From Hydractinia symbiolongicarpus (Eukaryota; Cnidaria; Hydrozoa; Anthoathecata; Hydractiniidae): a stretch of 64,000 nt of DNA. Shown here piece by piece: positions 1 through 12,619 of this stretch. A model generated the notes under the pieces. The model did no database searches. It saw only the letters and a list, made by a program, of their open reading frames with translations, and was not told the origin of the DNA. Both the position numbers and the translations under genes were made by a program. The stretch lies in contig NC_079878.1 of the NCBI RefSeq assembly GCF_029227915.1, positions 5,208,001-5,272,000 on the forward strand, given 5' to 3'. Numbering within the stretch: position 1 is the first letter of the stretch; each line of letters begins with the position of its first letter.

Positions 1-1198
1 TCAACTTCAACATGTGGAATGTGGGAGGACTAACTGTACTAAGTATTGATGAGCATGGATGAAAGGCGTATGGCACAATTCATCGTTTCAGAGCAATATC
101 CGGATATAATTGATTTTATATCAGACCACGAAAACGAATGCGGTGATAGCGAATGAGAAGAAAAGTAGAAAGTAAATTTGAGTGATGTAGAAAGCGAGAC
201 TTAGACTAATGAAGTGATTGGCGTAGAAACAGTCATGGTGAATTTCAAAACAAAAACAATAAAATAAAAGACATGTGTTATTGAATTTTACTGTGTGCAT
301 TTTATATTAGACGTGAGAAAAGATATACCTGATGTTTTGCAATTTAAGACACGAAAGATGTTAAGCAATAGAATTATTGGGAAGTTAAAATATTTAATTA
401 AAGTATTCCTATATTTTTACGTTCATCAATCGTCAGTAAGGTCCTGAAAGTTTCTTTTTCCACTTAGACTGAAACCAATCCCGAATGATAATCAGGAGTC
501 TCATGGGCTAAACAAATCATATGAGAGAAATATGCTTCAAGGTGGTGACACAAAATGCCTGGACATGAAATTGGTTTTCATGTCCTGCCCGCGAAATACC
601 GTACTTTCACCTTAGCCTGAAGACCATTTTCATTCTTGATCCCTATATAATAACATAACTATTCAAAATATCACAAAAAACATTCTCCCTAAAAAGGTGG
701 CACAAATGTCAATATTACCTTCGACACTGTCTGTTTTAGAAAGGATTTTCAATTTGTGATAAGGGAGCCCTGCTTTTTAAGTAAAAAGTCTCTTTCTCTG
801 TTTTTGTGAAGGGTCATATTTAAGCCTAAAACATTTTGCATAAACAAGTTAAATTTATGAGTCAATTTTTTTCTTTCTAACAAACTTTAAGCCCAAGGAA
901 AAAAAAGGCCTAATTTTTCCAGAACTTACCGCAGATTGTTTCTATTAAGCATTTTTTGACGAACGAATTTACAACTATTTTCTTCGGAGCCGTCCCAAGA
1001 AACGAAAGAAAAAACTGCAAAAGCTGGTGTTTTTCGTTTTTTTATATCAACTTTTTTTGGAGAGTTTTTTTTTTACAAAGCAAAGAAAGGTTTTGAACGA
1101 TAGAGCTATTAAGTAGGATACCAAGCGACGTTAAAATTATCCCTGTCTTTAAAATATATATACTACGAGCAAAAGAAAGCTAGTTGCATGTTCACGCA
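1..1198. other. Intergenic, no gene recognised
   Basis: AT-rich DNA with no supportable gene. A 35-residue open frame on the plus strand (49-156) reads like acidic protein (it ends ISDHENECGDSE) and is closed by TGA, but no splice site or family supports it. It could be the last exon of a gene starting left of the window or a transposon remnant. A short hairpin (ggacatgaaa, 4-base loop, ttttcatgtcc) lies near 562-586. Confidence 0.4.
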
Positions 1199-1315
1199 CG
1201 TCATATGGGCGAACCATGTCAAATTGTTCACACCCGACGTCATATGGGCGAACCGTGTCAAATTGTTCACACCCGACGTCGTATAGGCGAACCGTGTCAA
1301 ATTGTTCACACCCAG
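1199..1315. repeat. 39-bp minisatellite, 3 copies
   Basis: Three head-to-tail copies of a 39-bp unit starting at 1199, 1238 and 1277 (core ggcgaaccgtgtcaaattgt). Copies differ at only a few bases. Because 39 is a multiple of three, both strands stay open and give a repetitive pseudo-protein, which I do not regard as a gene. Confidence 0.9.
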
Positions 1316-2801
1316 CGTATGAACGGTGTTGAATTCGTTGGAAGCAGATATTCCACGCAAATAACTTTCCTCTTTCTCCATAGAGTTGAAATAACTGTTA
1401 ACGAATATTTTAACTAACAACTCTATAAGAAATTTCTCGACATAATATACAGCTCAATAAAATATACTAAATAAGTCTAGAACTATCACGACAGATGAAA
1501 ATAATAATAAAAAGGATTCAATTTCTAGAGGGATCTGCTTTCCGTCGGAGCTAACGGACGATAATCGAGATCATAATTTGTACGCGTCTGAGACAACTCG
1601 AGAAAAATAAAAAAAATCGAAGAGTGTAATTTACTTTGAAGGTTAACATTACTTAACGAGTAAAAGGTATTTCCAAAACAAACTAGGCGCTTTTTTTTAA
1701 TCTTTTTTCATCGTGAGAGTAGGAAGTATTTTTTTTCTAAAATGTTGATAATGAAATAACAATGGTGACCACACACATTCAAGGAAAACCTTAGCAAAAC
1801 AAACTGGCTATTTAACATTAATCTCCAGATAGGAGTGTCTTCAGGTTAAATTTTTCACTTCAAAAAAATTGACTTTTTTTGACTTGGGAATGTATATTAA
1901 AATATAGTACATTATGAAATAAAAAAGTATGGCGATGGACAGTTGGCTATTTTTTTTTATCTGAGTTTAAATTTGTTAAATTACTGCAAAATGTCAAAAC
2001 ATTCCAGGACTGTGGCCACCATAATAACAAAGGATGCTATAGAAATATTACATGAATAAAGTTACACTTATAACTGATAGAAATAATTTACAACTCGATT
2101 TCTTTAAAAAACACGATCTTATGAAAACACGAATTATATTTTGGGGGTGCTAGGCGCATACCCGTGACACGCCCACTCACGGTGGGCGTACCGCACTTAA
2201 TAAAAGCTTCGTAAAAACTACTTCTGCAAGCAAACAAGTACATGGAAGCTACGCGAAAAAAACGCTTAATATGAAGATCCAAGAAGCGAAGAAAATTAAA
2301 TCTTAACTCTTATCTAAACTTTTCAAAGAAAGAAAAAAAGGAAAAAAAAAACGCAACTAATTTACAGTTTATGATTCCGTATAACAGAAGTTTTATCACG
2401 TCAACTTTAACTGCGTGCTATGTTGACCAGCATTGATCAAGTTGTTGTTTGTGGGTAATGCGTGAGTGGGTAAGTAAATGATGATAAACCAGTATCATTA
2501 AACTATACCGCATAACTCAAAAATGGTAAAACCATTCTACTTTTTTGACTACTTTTCTAAGCATTAATAAGAAGAAAGCAACAGCATTCTCTTCATCCTT
2601 AGTGGACGCGAAGCGACATTAACAATCAGGATAAAATCCTAAAAAGAAAAGAGAGGGTTTCTATTAACACTTTTAAAACCACTTGTGTTTTTCTTCAGTC
2701 CCTATTGTAAGTTAAACAATAATCCGTGCTGCGTTTACATGATGCACAACAACTTGCTGTGTTATTTTCACAGGTTAATTATTAAACTTACCAGAATATA
2801 A
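1316..2801. other. Intergenic / LARP4 3' flank
   Basis: Poly-A/T-rich sequence. The part next to 2802 should include the 3' UTR of the minus-strand LARP4 gene. No coding exon, RNA gene or clear repeat seen; a short GC-rich inverted word (cgcccactcacggtgggcg) lies near 2172-2190. Confidence 0.5.
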
Positions 2802-5800
2802 TCAGTTGGTCAGATTTTCTTTATTTGATTCTGTCGACACATCCGATACAACTAATACATCATCGCTACTTTTTGTATTTTCGGCGCTCAGTACGTTTTG
2901 CTCTTGGTTCGCTATTTCGTTTAGTTTACCTTCCGGCGGTTTTATTATTTGGCTCATGAGTGGCCGAGGTGGAGGTAAGTTCGTTGTATTTATTTTTTGA
3001 CTACTTCGATTTGCATTAGAAACTTGAGATTTTTGTCCATTCGAGCGTTGCGTTGTTGGCGCGCTCTTCGTTGCAGTGTTCTTCCCGAATTTCGAAGCAT
3101 AAGTCTCTTTTACCGTCACAGAGGACGTAGTCACTACCGCAGTATCGTTACTGCTATTATTGTCTATATTTTTATCTGGTTTACTATTCACTTTATTGTC
3201 CTGGTTGGTTTTACCTCGCTGAGCTCTTGGGGAACCTTTACTGGAACGCCGTTGAGACTTGGGTGTTCCGCTTCCACTATTTTTACTATCATTTTTACTA
3301 TTGTTCTTTTTTGTCGCCTCTCCGGTGGAGAGTTCAGGTAAGTCTTTATCGTTTTCAAACACATCCTTCGCGTGCGATGTTTTGTTAGGTTTTTGTGCCA
3401 TTTGTGCGTAACTTATTTTTGGGGCATTCGTCGACGCCGCAACAGAGACAGCGCTGCTTGTCGAGACGGTCATCAATAACGCATCTGTCGTTATGCTACT
3501 CGTCGACATCTGCTCATCCGTAGACGTTTCACTAGAAATTTGTCACACAAAGTTATTGAAATAAACTTGGCATACCAGATAATTTATGAAGGCAGAATTT
3601 TTTTTTTAAAATAACAGCTTTTATGACAGTTGAAAACGGTAACCACATATTTTGAACTTCATAATCTTAGGTTTTGGCAAAATTTTAGGAGGAAATAGAG
3701 TTACTATGCTAGAGAGGCTGTTTATTCTAAATTGCAATAATTATGTAAATATATTTCATCAGTATTCATTCTTTACTTTTTTGAGATAAACATATGCCCA
3801 ATTTTCTGTCACTTAGGTGCATATATAAAAAAGTTAATATTTTTTACCACTATAAACAATTTTAGGAGAAATCAATATTTTGGGTCTGAATTTTAGGTTA
3901 TTTAGAAAGTTTTATGTTGAAGACATGTTCTCTTCACCTAAAGTTACTTACCGTTAGAAAAAAGAATAAATTTATCTACACCACCTACTAACATATCCTT
4001 AAAAACCAACTTACCTCATGTCACTGTGAGAGGTGGGTGACGTTTCATCATAGGATGTTTTATCTTGAGCTATCTGTAAAGCGTGCGTAGCTAACTCTTT
4101 TAGTGAGGATGCTGATTTACTATTTTCATTCGGTGAATTAGGACTTGGCAATGCTGGGAAATTTTCCAACGCCAAGTCTAACGTCAGCTCACTAGTTGAC
4201 GAAAGATCATCGGACTCTGTATCGGGTGATTTTGACGGCTCATCTTTGGTCCGACGCTCGCGTAGACGTTGAAAGCGTGGACTTTCTTCCAAATTACCTC
4301 GGTAATCCTTTTTCGGAGGGTTTCCGTTTCTCCTAAAAAACAATTTTCTGGTAAAATTCTCTAAATCTTTGTTAATAATTTATTACTAATCAAAGAAACA
4401 TGTTTGTTCGTTTGAAAATATAACTTAAAAATTAAAGCGTTCTCAACAACCCAGCTTGATATCTGTAGTCGAATTAAAATAAGACAAGATGGATTGTAAC
4501 AAAACTAGGTTGCTTGCAAAAAAAAATAAGTTTATACTTACACAAATCTAGGATCGTCTTTGCGAAAGTTATTCACATTAACATTTCGTGGTCGAAACTG
4601 CGAGCTTGTTTGCCTGTCATCATTATCTATGATTCCATTACGATCGTACATCGGTACTTTATTATACCCGCCACGAAATTGATGTCGAGGTTTACTGCTA
4701 TAAAATGGGCGCTGGCCGCTCACTAAAATATAGTGAAACGAATAAAGTTAACCACTATTAAGTTAAAAAATACGAAAGGGTTGTAATACTTTGATGGAAA
4801 CATAACAGTACATTATAAATTTTTTTTTTGACAATACCTCGATTGGACATGTGCCCGTTGTGTTTGTTATAATTATTTTTGGGACGAACCTGAAATTACA
4901 AAGCACACGTAAAATGGGTAGAAAATTTACACATAAAAATATTAAGTAAAAACCTATAAATAGAAATTAAAAATATTGAAATAAACTTGTAGATTTACCT
5001 CCGGTGGTATAAACTGCCGTGGCGCCAGCCAGGTACCTGGCAATAATGGGTTACCATTTACTGGTGCCGCAGTGGCATAAAATGGGAACGTCTGTGGCTG
5101 ATGAAAGACAGCGTTGGGTGGTACTGTGAACGTGGTGATAGGTTGTGGCGTCGGTGTGAATTGTGCTGTGCTCTCTGTCGGAGTTGTGACTGTCATGTTG
5201 GTGGAGGGTGCACTTTTCGGTAAATATACAGTTCTGCTCAATAAAGTCTTTGCTTTTATTCTTGCCATTAAAGGCCTCCCGTGGAAGTTTTTCACCTCTT
5301 CACGCAGATATTTATAAGCTTTCTTCGCATCTTCCTCACAGTCAAACGTGACGTACCAACTATCGTTATGTGCGAACTCGAAACTGACCCACTTTGGGCA
5401 ATCAGGGTGAATAAAAAGCGCTTTAACTTCCTGTGATTGATTAAACAGAAAAAGATGATTACACATTGATTACAGAATATAAAGTAGTAGGTTTATTTCA
5501 CACAAGTATTTTTGTTTTAGTGTCGTCATTTGCAAACAAACAAACAAACAGAAAATGATATATTACTTCGACAGGTGTTGATTCTGGTATTTCGCGAAGA
5601 ATGACAATGCATCTTTTCATGTTTGCGCGAACTTTCAGATTCGTTTCATCTAACTGCACATAGGGCGACTCTAAAGTAAAGAAAAACATGGAAATTAGAA
5701 ACGGAAGTAAATCCGAAACCATTATTAGCAGTAATTAACCACTAATGGTGTAATTATAAAAATAAATGTGTTATTGGTCTAACCTTGAAGAGCTTCCACT

Positions 5801-6626
5801 ATGAGATCCATATTCGAAGTCAGTTTTCGCACCTAAAAAAAAGAACCATTGGTAAATCAACCATTTGTAATTTTTTTCCAAACGAAAACTGACAAAATCT
5901 TCAGTATTAGAAAAATCGCGAGAACTATTTTCGCGAAATATTTAAACAAAATTTTTTGTCCAAATAATTTTGTGTAAAATCAATTTTTTTTTTAAGAAAG
6001 ACAAAATTCCAATTTCGCGCTAATAATTTTGACGAATTTCGCAAATAGTGACTTTCCCAAAAATTTTTGCGGCGACTAATTTCCGCGAAATTGACGCAAA
6101 ACAACCTGACTGGACTATATTCAGTTTTACTTATACATTGCTAAGCAAATGAAAAATGTGTCAAATATACCTGATTAAATTTCGCTACTGTTGAAATTGA
6201 CACATACTGATCGCCATCCATTTGAGAAACCAAATAAGAATCATTCGCAAGGTTTTCTCGTGAAAAGTAATACTCAAATTGCAACTGAATCAAACGTTTC
6301 AGTTCCTCTGGCGGTATATCCTTCGCAACAGCATCATTCTGTATCGCGTGATTGGCCAGTTCTGGTCCAGTGAGTTGCTGAGGGTAGAGATGACCATCAT
6401 GGCCATTCACAGCATTGCCACCATTTTGAACAGTTTCTACAACAACTGGCTGCGCATAGTTATTCACAACTTCTGTTGGCCAATAATAAAGGCCGTCTGT
6501 TCCAATGAATGGCTGGGGCAACTCTGCTATTGGTATGTTATTTATATTTTCTTCTATTATTGTTGCATTGGGTTTCCATCTCTCATTGCCAATGTCAACA
6601 TTCTTAGTGATAATGACAGGTGTCAT
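2802..6626 (-). CDS. LARP4: La-related protein 4 (LARP4/4B type)
   Basis: Cytoplasmic RNA-binding protein; LARP4 family members bind poly(A) and poly(A)-binding protein and stabilise mRNAs. Eight exons read on the minus strand: 6171-6626, 5784-5832, 5567-5670, 4999-5430, 4838-4889, 4542-4722, 4015-4332 and 2802-3531. All junctions are GT-AG and all phases agree (2322 nt, 773 aa). The La motif (residues ~107-186) begins in exon 1 with [18 protein letters not shown] and ends with [10 protein letters not shown]. An RRM follows (~188-266: CIVILREIP, then [18 protein letters not shown]). The rest is disordered, Ser/Thr/Lys-rich, with [10 protein letters not shown] and SYAQMAQK near 570. [13 protein letters not shown] near residue 15-28 may be the degenerate PAM2-like motif. 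I chose the ATG at 6624-6626 because a strong acceptor lies 4 bases before it. LARP4 is preferred over LARP6 or LARP7 by the La motif-RRM-long-tail layout. Confidence 0.93.
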
Positions 6627-6630
6627 TGTG

Positions 6631-6657
6631 CTAATAGGTAAAAAAATAAAAAAGTCA
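6631..6657 (-). promoter_or_regulatory. 3' splice acceptor just before LARP4 ATG
   Basis: On the minus strand a T-rich tract (ttatttttttacctattag) ends in AG only 4 bases before the LARP4 start codon. It is either the acceptor of a 5' UTR intron or a spliced-leader trans-splicing site. No upstream exon could be identified. Confidence 0.55.
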
Positions 6658-6904
6658 GGGGGATCAAACATTCAAAAAAATATGTATTAGTGGCATTTGC
6701 AATGTATTAAAGGGGTTACTGGCCTAGAAAAAATGAAATAAAAGCAGCAAGAATTCAAGAGGATGTAGTTGAAGAAATGGCTATCCTGCCAGATCTCGAT
6801 TAAAGGAGAAAAAAGTTTTTGATGGGAAATGATAACTTGTATTCTTTAGTCCTGTTGTAAAGTTTTCGTCTAAAATTTTATTTCTTCCTAATTTTCTATT
6901 AATA

Positions 6905-7309
6905 GCGATAGACAAATGGCTGAACAGGCATAAAAATAGATTCTGTAGTTGCATCATCGAGTGTTACAATGATTTGTCATTTACTAATCGACAATGCTTG
7001 TTTCCATTTGTTTGTATATTTGCTAATACATTTGAAGATGAACAGATACTCGACACAATGATGGAACAGATGGTTCGAAAAAGCACACTTATTACTTCCT
7101 TTATGTAGAAAAATAACCTCCGCGATGGAGCGTTTCAAGGACTAGAAGCCATTAATACTTCATACACAAAAGGTGTTTACCTTACAGCTGCAGTGAATGC
7201 AGGTGCGTTAACATTCAATGTTGGTACTTCACTTGACAAAATTAAATCTGGTGAGGTTGAACCTTCTGTGGACGTGTCCCCATCCTATCACAAAAAAAGA
7301 AAATTGTAA
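6905..7309 (+). pseudogene. Coding-like frame broken by one TAG
   Basis: A plus-strand frame of 134 codons is open from GCG at 6905 to TAA at 7307-7309 except for a single TAG at 7106-7108. The residues look protein-like (AIDKWLNRHKNRF; TFEDEQILDTMMEQMVRKS; then NLRDGAFQGLEAINTSYTKG and a basic end KKRKL). The frame is open upstream to about 6832, and an acceptor-like ctattaatag precedes 6906. I do not recognise the family. It may be a decayed retrocopy or transposon gene, or an exon pair divergent from LARP4 on the opposite strand. I infer decay from the internal stop. Confidence 0.4.
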
Positions 7310-8241
7310 AATCACTCTCAAATGTTGCTCAATAAAGTCTTGATATTTAGAATTTTCATATGTGGTTTGGAATACATTACGTCAGGCTAATAATGTGTAA
7401 ATGAGAGTTTAATTCCTGTTTAAGACATTTGCTACAATACCATCAGCTGACTGTACAAAATTAAAAACGTGATAAAGCAAATGAGAAAATGCACGGACGA
7501 AACAGAAATGACAAATCCAAAAGATTCACTTTAGGGTTTTAAAGCTAACATAAGTTTAACAGGGAATCAAATAAAATATTTAAATTTGGTGATCATACTG
7601 CAGAAATCTTAACTGAAAATTCTTGCTTGAGAAAACTGGCTGATTCTTCCTTAGATTTTGCTGATCATTAATCGTCCCTTATTTTATGAGCTAATATATT
7701 TCTCATGGAGAAATCATGAAATTTGTTAAAATTAATGAGTAGGTAGTAACAAAACCTAAAAACCAAAACCCACACCAATCATTTTTTAATGTCACCTGTA
7801 ATTTTTTATAAAAATTAGAATCATCTTGTAACATTTTAAATACAAAAATATTGTTATTGAATAAAGTAAGCAAAAATTGGTTATAAGCTAGTTTGCTACT
7901 TAAGGTTAATTAACATTTTAAAAAAACATTAAATAGATTTCTATAATTGGTGATGATTTTTCATCATTACAAAGTGTATTCCTACTCGATAGACACCTTT
8001 TTAAAATCAGGAAGTTTGACTTTAGCCTGAGGTGTTCATATTTTTCATGTTTAGCTTGGAAAGGTTCTGATTTTTTCTTATATTTTGAGAGGATTTTTTA
8101 TTAAATTTCGGTACATTACATATATTTTAATTAGCCAATAAAAACAAAGTAAAAAGCTGTTACCAACACAGTTATAGCCTGTGTGTTGCATTCAATTCTT
8201 ATTCACATTTATATGTGCAGTCAGTTATGTATATTTTACAG
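7310..8241. other. Intergenic, nothing recognised
   Basis: AT-rich, no exon-like segment, RNA gene or repeat with visible ends. Confidence 0.4.
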
Positions 8242-8508
8242 GTTAGTAAGAGGGATTCCGAATTAATCGAGTGGGTAAAACAAGTTAATGAGCCCAGCTT
8301 TTGGCAGCTGGTTGAAACTCAGCTCAGACACTCGTTAGGATTAGATGAACTTTTCTTTATATCAACAACAACAACAACAAACAAGAAAAACATCATCTTC
8401 GCCTCACAGTATCACAAAGACACTCCACTTCAGTTATTTAATATAAGTAAGAAAATATTTAAAATGAAAAAAAAAACAACAACAAAAAGTTCAGACGATG
8501 GCACATAA
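8242..8508 (+). CDS. Possible last exon, unknown protein
   Basis: An acceptor (tgtatattttacag) at 8228-8241 is followed in phase 0 by an open frame to TAA at 8506-8508. The first ~40 residues look like real protein (SKRDSELIEWVKQVNEPS, then FWQLVETQLRHSLGLDELFF). The remainder is Thr/Lys-rich low complexity from caa/aaa repeats, so the true stop or donor may lie earlier. The family is not recognised. It could belong with the coding-like piece at 6905-7309, but no consistent join was found. Confidence 0.3.
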   Translation, partial: VSKRDSELIEWVKQVNEPSFWQLVETQLRHSLGLDELFFISTTTTTNKKNIIFASQYHKDTPLQLFNISKKIFKMKKKTTTKSSDDGT

Positions 8509-9202
8509 ATAATAGATAGTATAAGTTTAGAATGAATCTGTGCTTTGGATGATACACAATATAATCGCAATATAATAAATAGAAGCATATATATAAGAAG
8601 AACAAAACATCACAAATTGTGAACAAAAGAAGAACTTTTTTATGATTTCCTAAACTATGCTAAATACAATTAAAGAAGAAGAAAAAAGAAGTGAAAAGAA
8701 GAATATCTAAAACAATAAAGCAGGTTCTAAATGAAAAATTGAAAACGTATTTATATAAAGTTAGAAAAGGTAGTAGAAAGTTTTTTTGAGTTCAGGAATG
8801 TTTTGATACAGAAAACCCATATATTTTTCGTAGCAAAAAAAAATATATTTGTGACAAAAAAATAATTTTTTTTAACGTTAGGAAATAAGACGATAAACAT
8901 TTAATCTTTTTTCGTATCGACAGAATACACTTAATTGCTTCAAAGTAATCAATTCCCAGGAATACGAATTATGGCGGTAAGAAACTATCGAAACCATTTC
9001 TATCAAAAGCTTAAAATGTCTTTTAAATAAATATATTGTACGAGTTCCCTCTAGATTAATATTATGCAAAAAAACAAGACAAAATTTACGACAAAGAGAT
9101 GTTTTAAAAATAAATACACTAATTTGCAGAGAAGGGCTGGATAAGTATAACTAAAAAAGAGACGACGTTTAAGGAAAAGTTAATATAGAATGTCCTACTT
9201 AC

Positions 9203-9481
9203 ATATCCCGAGGTCATCAATTCATCGTTATCAAAAGTCTCATAACCTTCACTAAACTCATAATCATTTCTCTCGATTTCACTTAATTTTAACCTTGTTT
9301 CTACATTGTTGTTTAAATCTTCGCATAAACTTTTAATGTCATGATTCTGAACATCGCTATAACTGCGTGATGAAAAACCGCGACAATATACAACTCTTTC
9401 GTCAGAGTCATCGTCGTCGTCTGAAGTGACCTCGGTCATCCAAATTTTGACGAAAAAAACACGACGGCTCGGGTACATCAT
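9203..9481 (-). CDS. First exon of unknown acidic protein
   Basis: A minus-strand frame runs from ATG at 9479-9481 to a good donor (GGATAT|GTAAGT) whose exon side ends at 9203, coding 93 residues in phase 0. It is Asp/Glu/Ser-rich (MTEVTSDDDDDSDERVVYC; then LKLSEIERNDYEFSEGYETF). An alternative start is the Met of MTEVTSDD. Codon use and the donor support a real exon, but I found no matching downstream exon between here and LARP4, and no known domain. The protein is probably cytoplasmic or nuclear, since no signal peptide or membrane segment is visible. Confidence 0.45.
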
Positions 9482-12224
9482 TTTAACTTAATTTAAAACA
9501 TTGACGTTGTGTAATGACGATGAGTTATCAAGTGTGGACGTTTTACTGAGTATAAACGAAAAAAGCTGTTCAACTTTTATATCGACTTTTCTCCGCCTTT
9601 TTATACTTTCCACGTTTTAACAATCAAAAGACCTTCCGTGGTCAATATAAACTTCCCCTCGCGAACGGGTGACTTCACCGTCAATCAACTGTTGGTGATG
9701 TGCTATTGTAAGTCTTTCACCGATCACAACAACAAAATAATTCCCTCCGTATGTCCACGATAAACTTTCAACAACGAGCTTAGCCGGAAGATTTTATGTT
9801 CGACAACTTATTTTTATCGTCGGTAAAATTCATCAAAGCTTTTTTTATTAACAACCAATAAAAACACAGATATAAAAAAGCGTCGTTTTTCTAACAATAG
9901 AACGAATATATTCGTAAGGCGAATAGGAATTAAAAACGCCTACGAAACTTCCATTCTTTCGTAATCGTTTCTTCGTTGTATGCGACAGCCTACGACTAGC
10001 TATTTTCGTAGCAGAAGTCCACATACATCCGCTCTGTTTTTAGTCGTTTCAGCTGCGCAAAAATTTACGAAAACACTTTAATGTTAATATAAAAAATTAA
10101 AATATATTTTTTTCTTCTTCTATGGCTGTATTTTACATACAAAAAAGAAAACAGAAGTTTTAGACAAAAACAGTATCGTATTCTTTCACGATATAAAAGA
10201 AACAAACATTCAGAAAAACTGAGGAAACACATGTACAATGAATTATAACAGGTTAAATTCTACGAAAAAAAATGACAAAATGAAAGTCGTGACACGAATT
10301 AAACGAGAAAAATTTAGAAAAATTATCCTTTTAACAACGTTGTTTCGAGTGTTTAGAAAGTAACAATTTAAAAAATTATTTATTTAGTTTTACGGTGTAC
10401 TTTACAACTCGTTTTTAGACAGCAAGCAAGCTGACATGGAAGTTACCAGCGGGTGAATGTTTTTCCCCTTTAAAAGCTTCACGAAAAGCGAAACTGTAAC
10501 ATTAATTCAACAAAAATGTCATATTGTACAGTACAAAAGTGATTATTGGATTGGTCGGTTTTATTAAGTTGTTTCTAAAACAAAAGAGAAACTTGATGAC
10601 CCGCGCGCTTTTTATAAGAAATCTACATTCTCTAGCTCCAAATATTTCTGTGTTTTTCAGAAAAATAGAGACACTGGCCAGATATACGGGTAATGGTTTT
10701 TTAGGACTGAAAGAAATAGATGATATATTTTCTATAAAACATGATGTGGTACGAAGGAAAACAAACTTGTCTAAAATCTTTTGACATAAACATTCTTATA
10801 CACAGGTTTTTATAAAAACGTTTAACTCCAAAAGAAGAACATTCGCTAAATTTTTTATGCTGAGTTGAATCTATGAAGATGGTACTGTTCGTGGTTTTGT
10901 ATTTTTTTTGTATAAGAAAGTGTTTTTTAATACCTATTTTTGATAAACCTTGATTACGAAATCTCAATTTAAGCCTTTTCCTTATTATTTGTAACAACTT
11001 TAGAAAGGTTCTGGTTCAACACAAATTTTAAAACACCTAATTAAAACTCGCATCAATACACATAAGAGGGACAACTTGTTTCAAGCTGGAAAAACCAAAT
11101 TACTAATGCATGTAGAACAATTTAATTTAGTGTAGATTGAAAGTCGATTTTGTTTCTATGAAAGTTTCTTAAATTGAAAAGTTAGCTTTAAGTGGAAAAG
11201 AAAAAAACTTCCTCTTGATAACGACACTTAAATTTTTCTTGTGTTTTTAAAACTTGGAAGTGTTCAGTTCCCTGTATATAAAAAATGGGTGATCAAACAT
11301 ATCTTAGATGCAAAATATGTAATAAAAAATGATCTAAGTATGTTTATATTAAAAGCCGTGTAAGGTTTTGAATGTCTTTTCCATGTTACTAGCTATCAAA
11401 ACACAAATAAACATCATATGAATGCTAAATAAAAATTAAATCAAATGTTCTTTTTTTTAGCTGTTTAACCAAATAAATCAGTAGACGTTTTGAACAAAAA
11501 AGGGCAAATCTAGTGCGTTGATCATTGACTTTAAACTTCATGCAAGAACGAATTAAGATTAACATAACCCAGCGAACAAAAATATTATTGTGACATCTTG
11601 ATAAAAAAACTCGTACAGTACAATTCACACAAAACCTTGAATTTGTCATAGCAACCATTGTTAGCACACTACATGCTTCATGTAATGTTTTAATGATAAA
11701 CTCATCTCCCAGCAACAGTACAAGGGGTTTGAGGATACATAATGATAAGCATATGAGATGTCAAACAACAACGAAGATACGTCACAACGTGATTTAACAT
11801 AAATTAGATTTTTTCGACATACTTAATCCTCGCAAGCAAATGCCACATCAGTAAACAAAATTATTATTCGCATGCACTTCCCTCTCTCTCTCACTTTCTT
11901 TTTTCCTTTCTCTCTCTCTCGAGCGTTCTTTCGATGTCATAAATCGTGTATGTTTACGAAATAAAGTAACAGCATTTTCGGGTCGAGTTTCCTTTTAAAC
12001 TGATAACACATACGAAAATAGCTACGCATTTGCTAAAGATATAACATTTCAATTAGAGAAAAAATCGAGTATAAATAATCGTAATTCATTGTACCGTCGT
12101 ATCATGTTTTCGTTTCAATGAAACTTCTTCCTCTTCGAAATATTTCACCATGATTTTTCAATACGTTCCACATGAACTATTACTTATATACAAAACAATT
12201 TTTAGTTCCGTTTAGTCAGATTAT
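9482..12224. other. Intergenic; CT microsatellite
   Basis: No supportable gene. A CT-rich tract (ctctctctct runs) occupies about 11879-11924. Frames in this stretch lack splice sites and protein-like composition. Confidence 0.4.
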
Positions 12225-12619
12225 TTAATTTATATATACAAAATTTACACAGTTTAGATCTCCCCATGTTATTCCTTTTTTACCATATGTACACTCTAAT
12301 TCTGTTGAATTTTTTTTCCAGTTCGAAACGATAATCTTTTGATCTGTTTTTGATTTTTCGTATGTTTCTGCTTGCTGGTAGCGCCAGAGTTTGTTTGTGG
12401 CTGTACCTATGCACAAAAATCACAGGCAAACGAAAGAGAAGAAATTCGAACGTTTGCAGCATAATCAGAAGCTAATGAATAAAAAAACAAGCATGGATTT
12501 TTTTTATGTCTACCATCTCGCTGTGAAACTTTAGGTCGCTTTCCAAGATCTTTCTTGTAAATATATAAATCACGATCATTGAGGTGATGTAGGTTCGTCT
12601 GACTTTTTAGACTCGCCAT
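12225..12619 (-). CDS. Small two-exon gene, unknown
   Basis: Exon 1 (12514-12619) starts at ATG 12617-12619 and ends at GAT G|GTAGAC. Exon 2 begins at 12406 after an acceptor GTGCATAG. The join keeps phase 1 and gives a coherent basic, Lys/Tyr/Trp-rich protein: NDRDLYIYKKDLGKRPKVSQ, then TATNKLWRYQQAETYEKSK and IIVSNWKKNSTELECTYG. Exon 2 either ends at a weak donor (TATG|GTAAAA, 12284) or reads to a stop at 12225, giving 95 aa. Short WRYQ/NWKKN-type proteins are common among axonemal microtubule proteins, but I cannot name a family. A longer frame upstream of the ATG is probably 5' UTR. Confidence 0.5.

Noticed and set aside
1163-1420. Open frames on both strands with repeated HMGEPCQIVHTR-type units
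   Set aside because: They exist only because the 39-bp minisatellite is a multiple of three.
2806-3341. Plus-strand frames opposite LARP4 exon 8
   Set aside because: Shadows of the minus-strand Ser/Thr-rich coding exon; no splice signals or motif.
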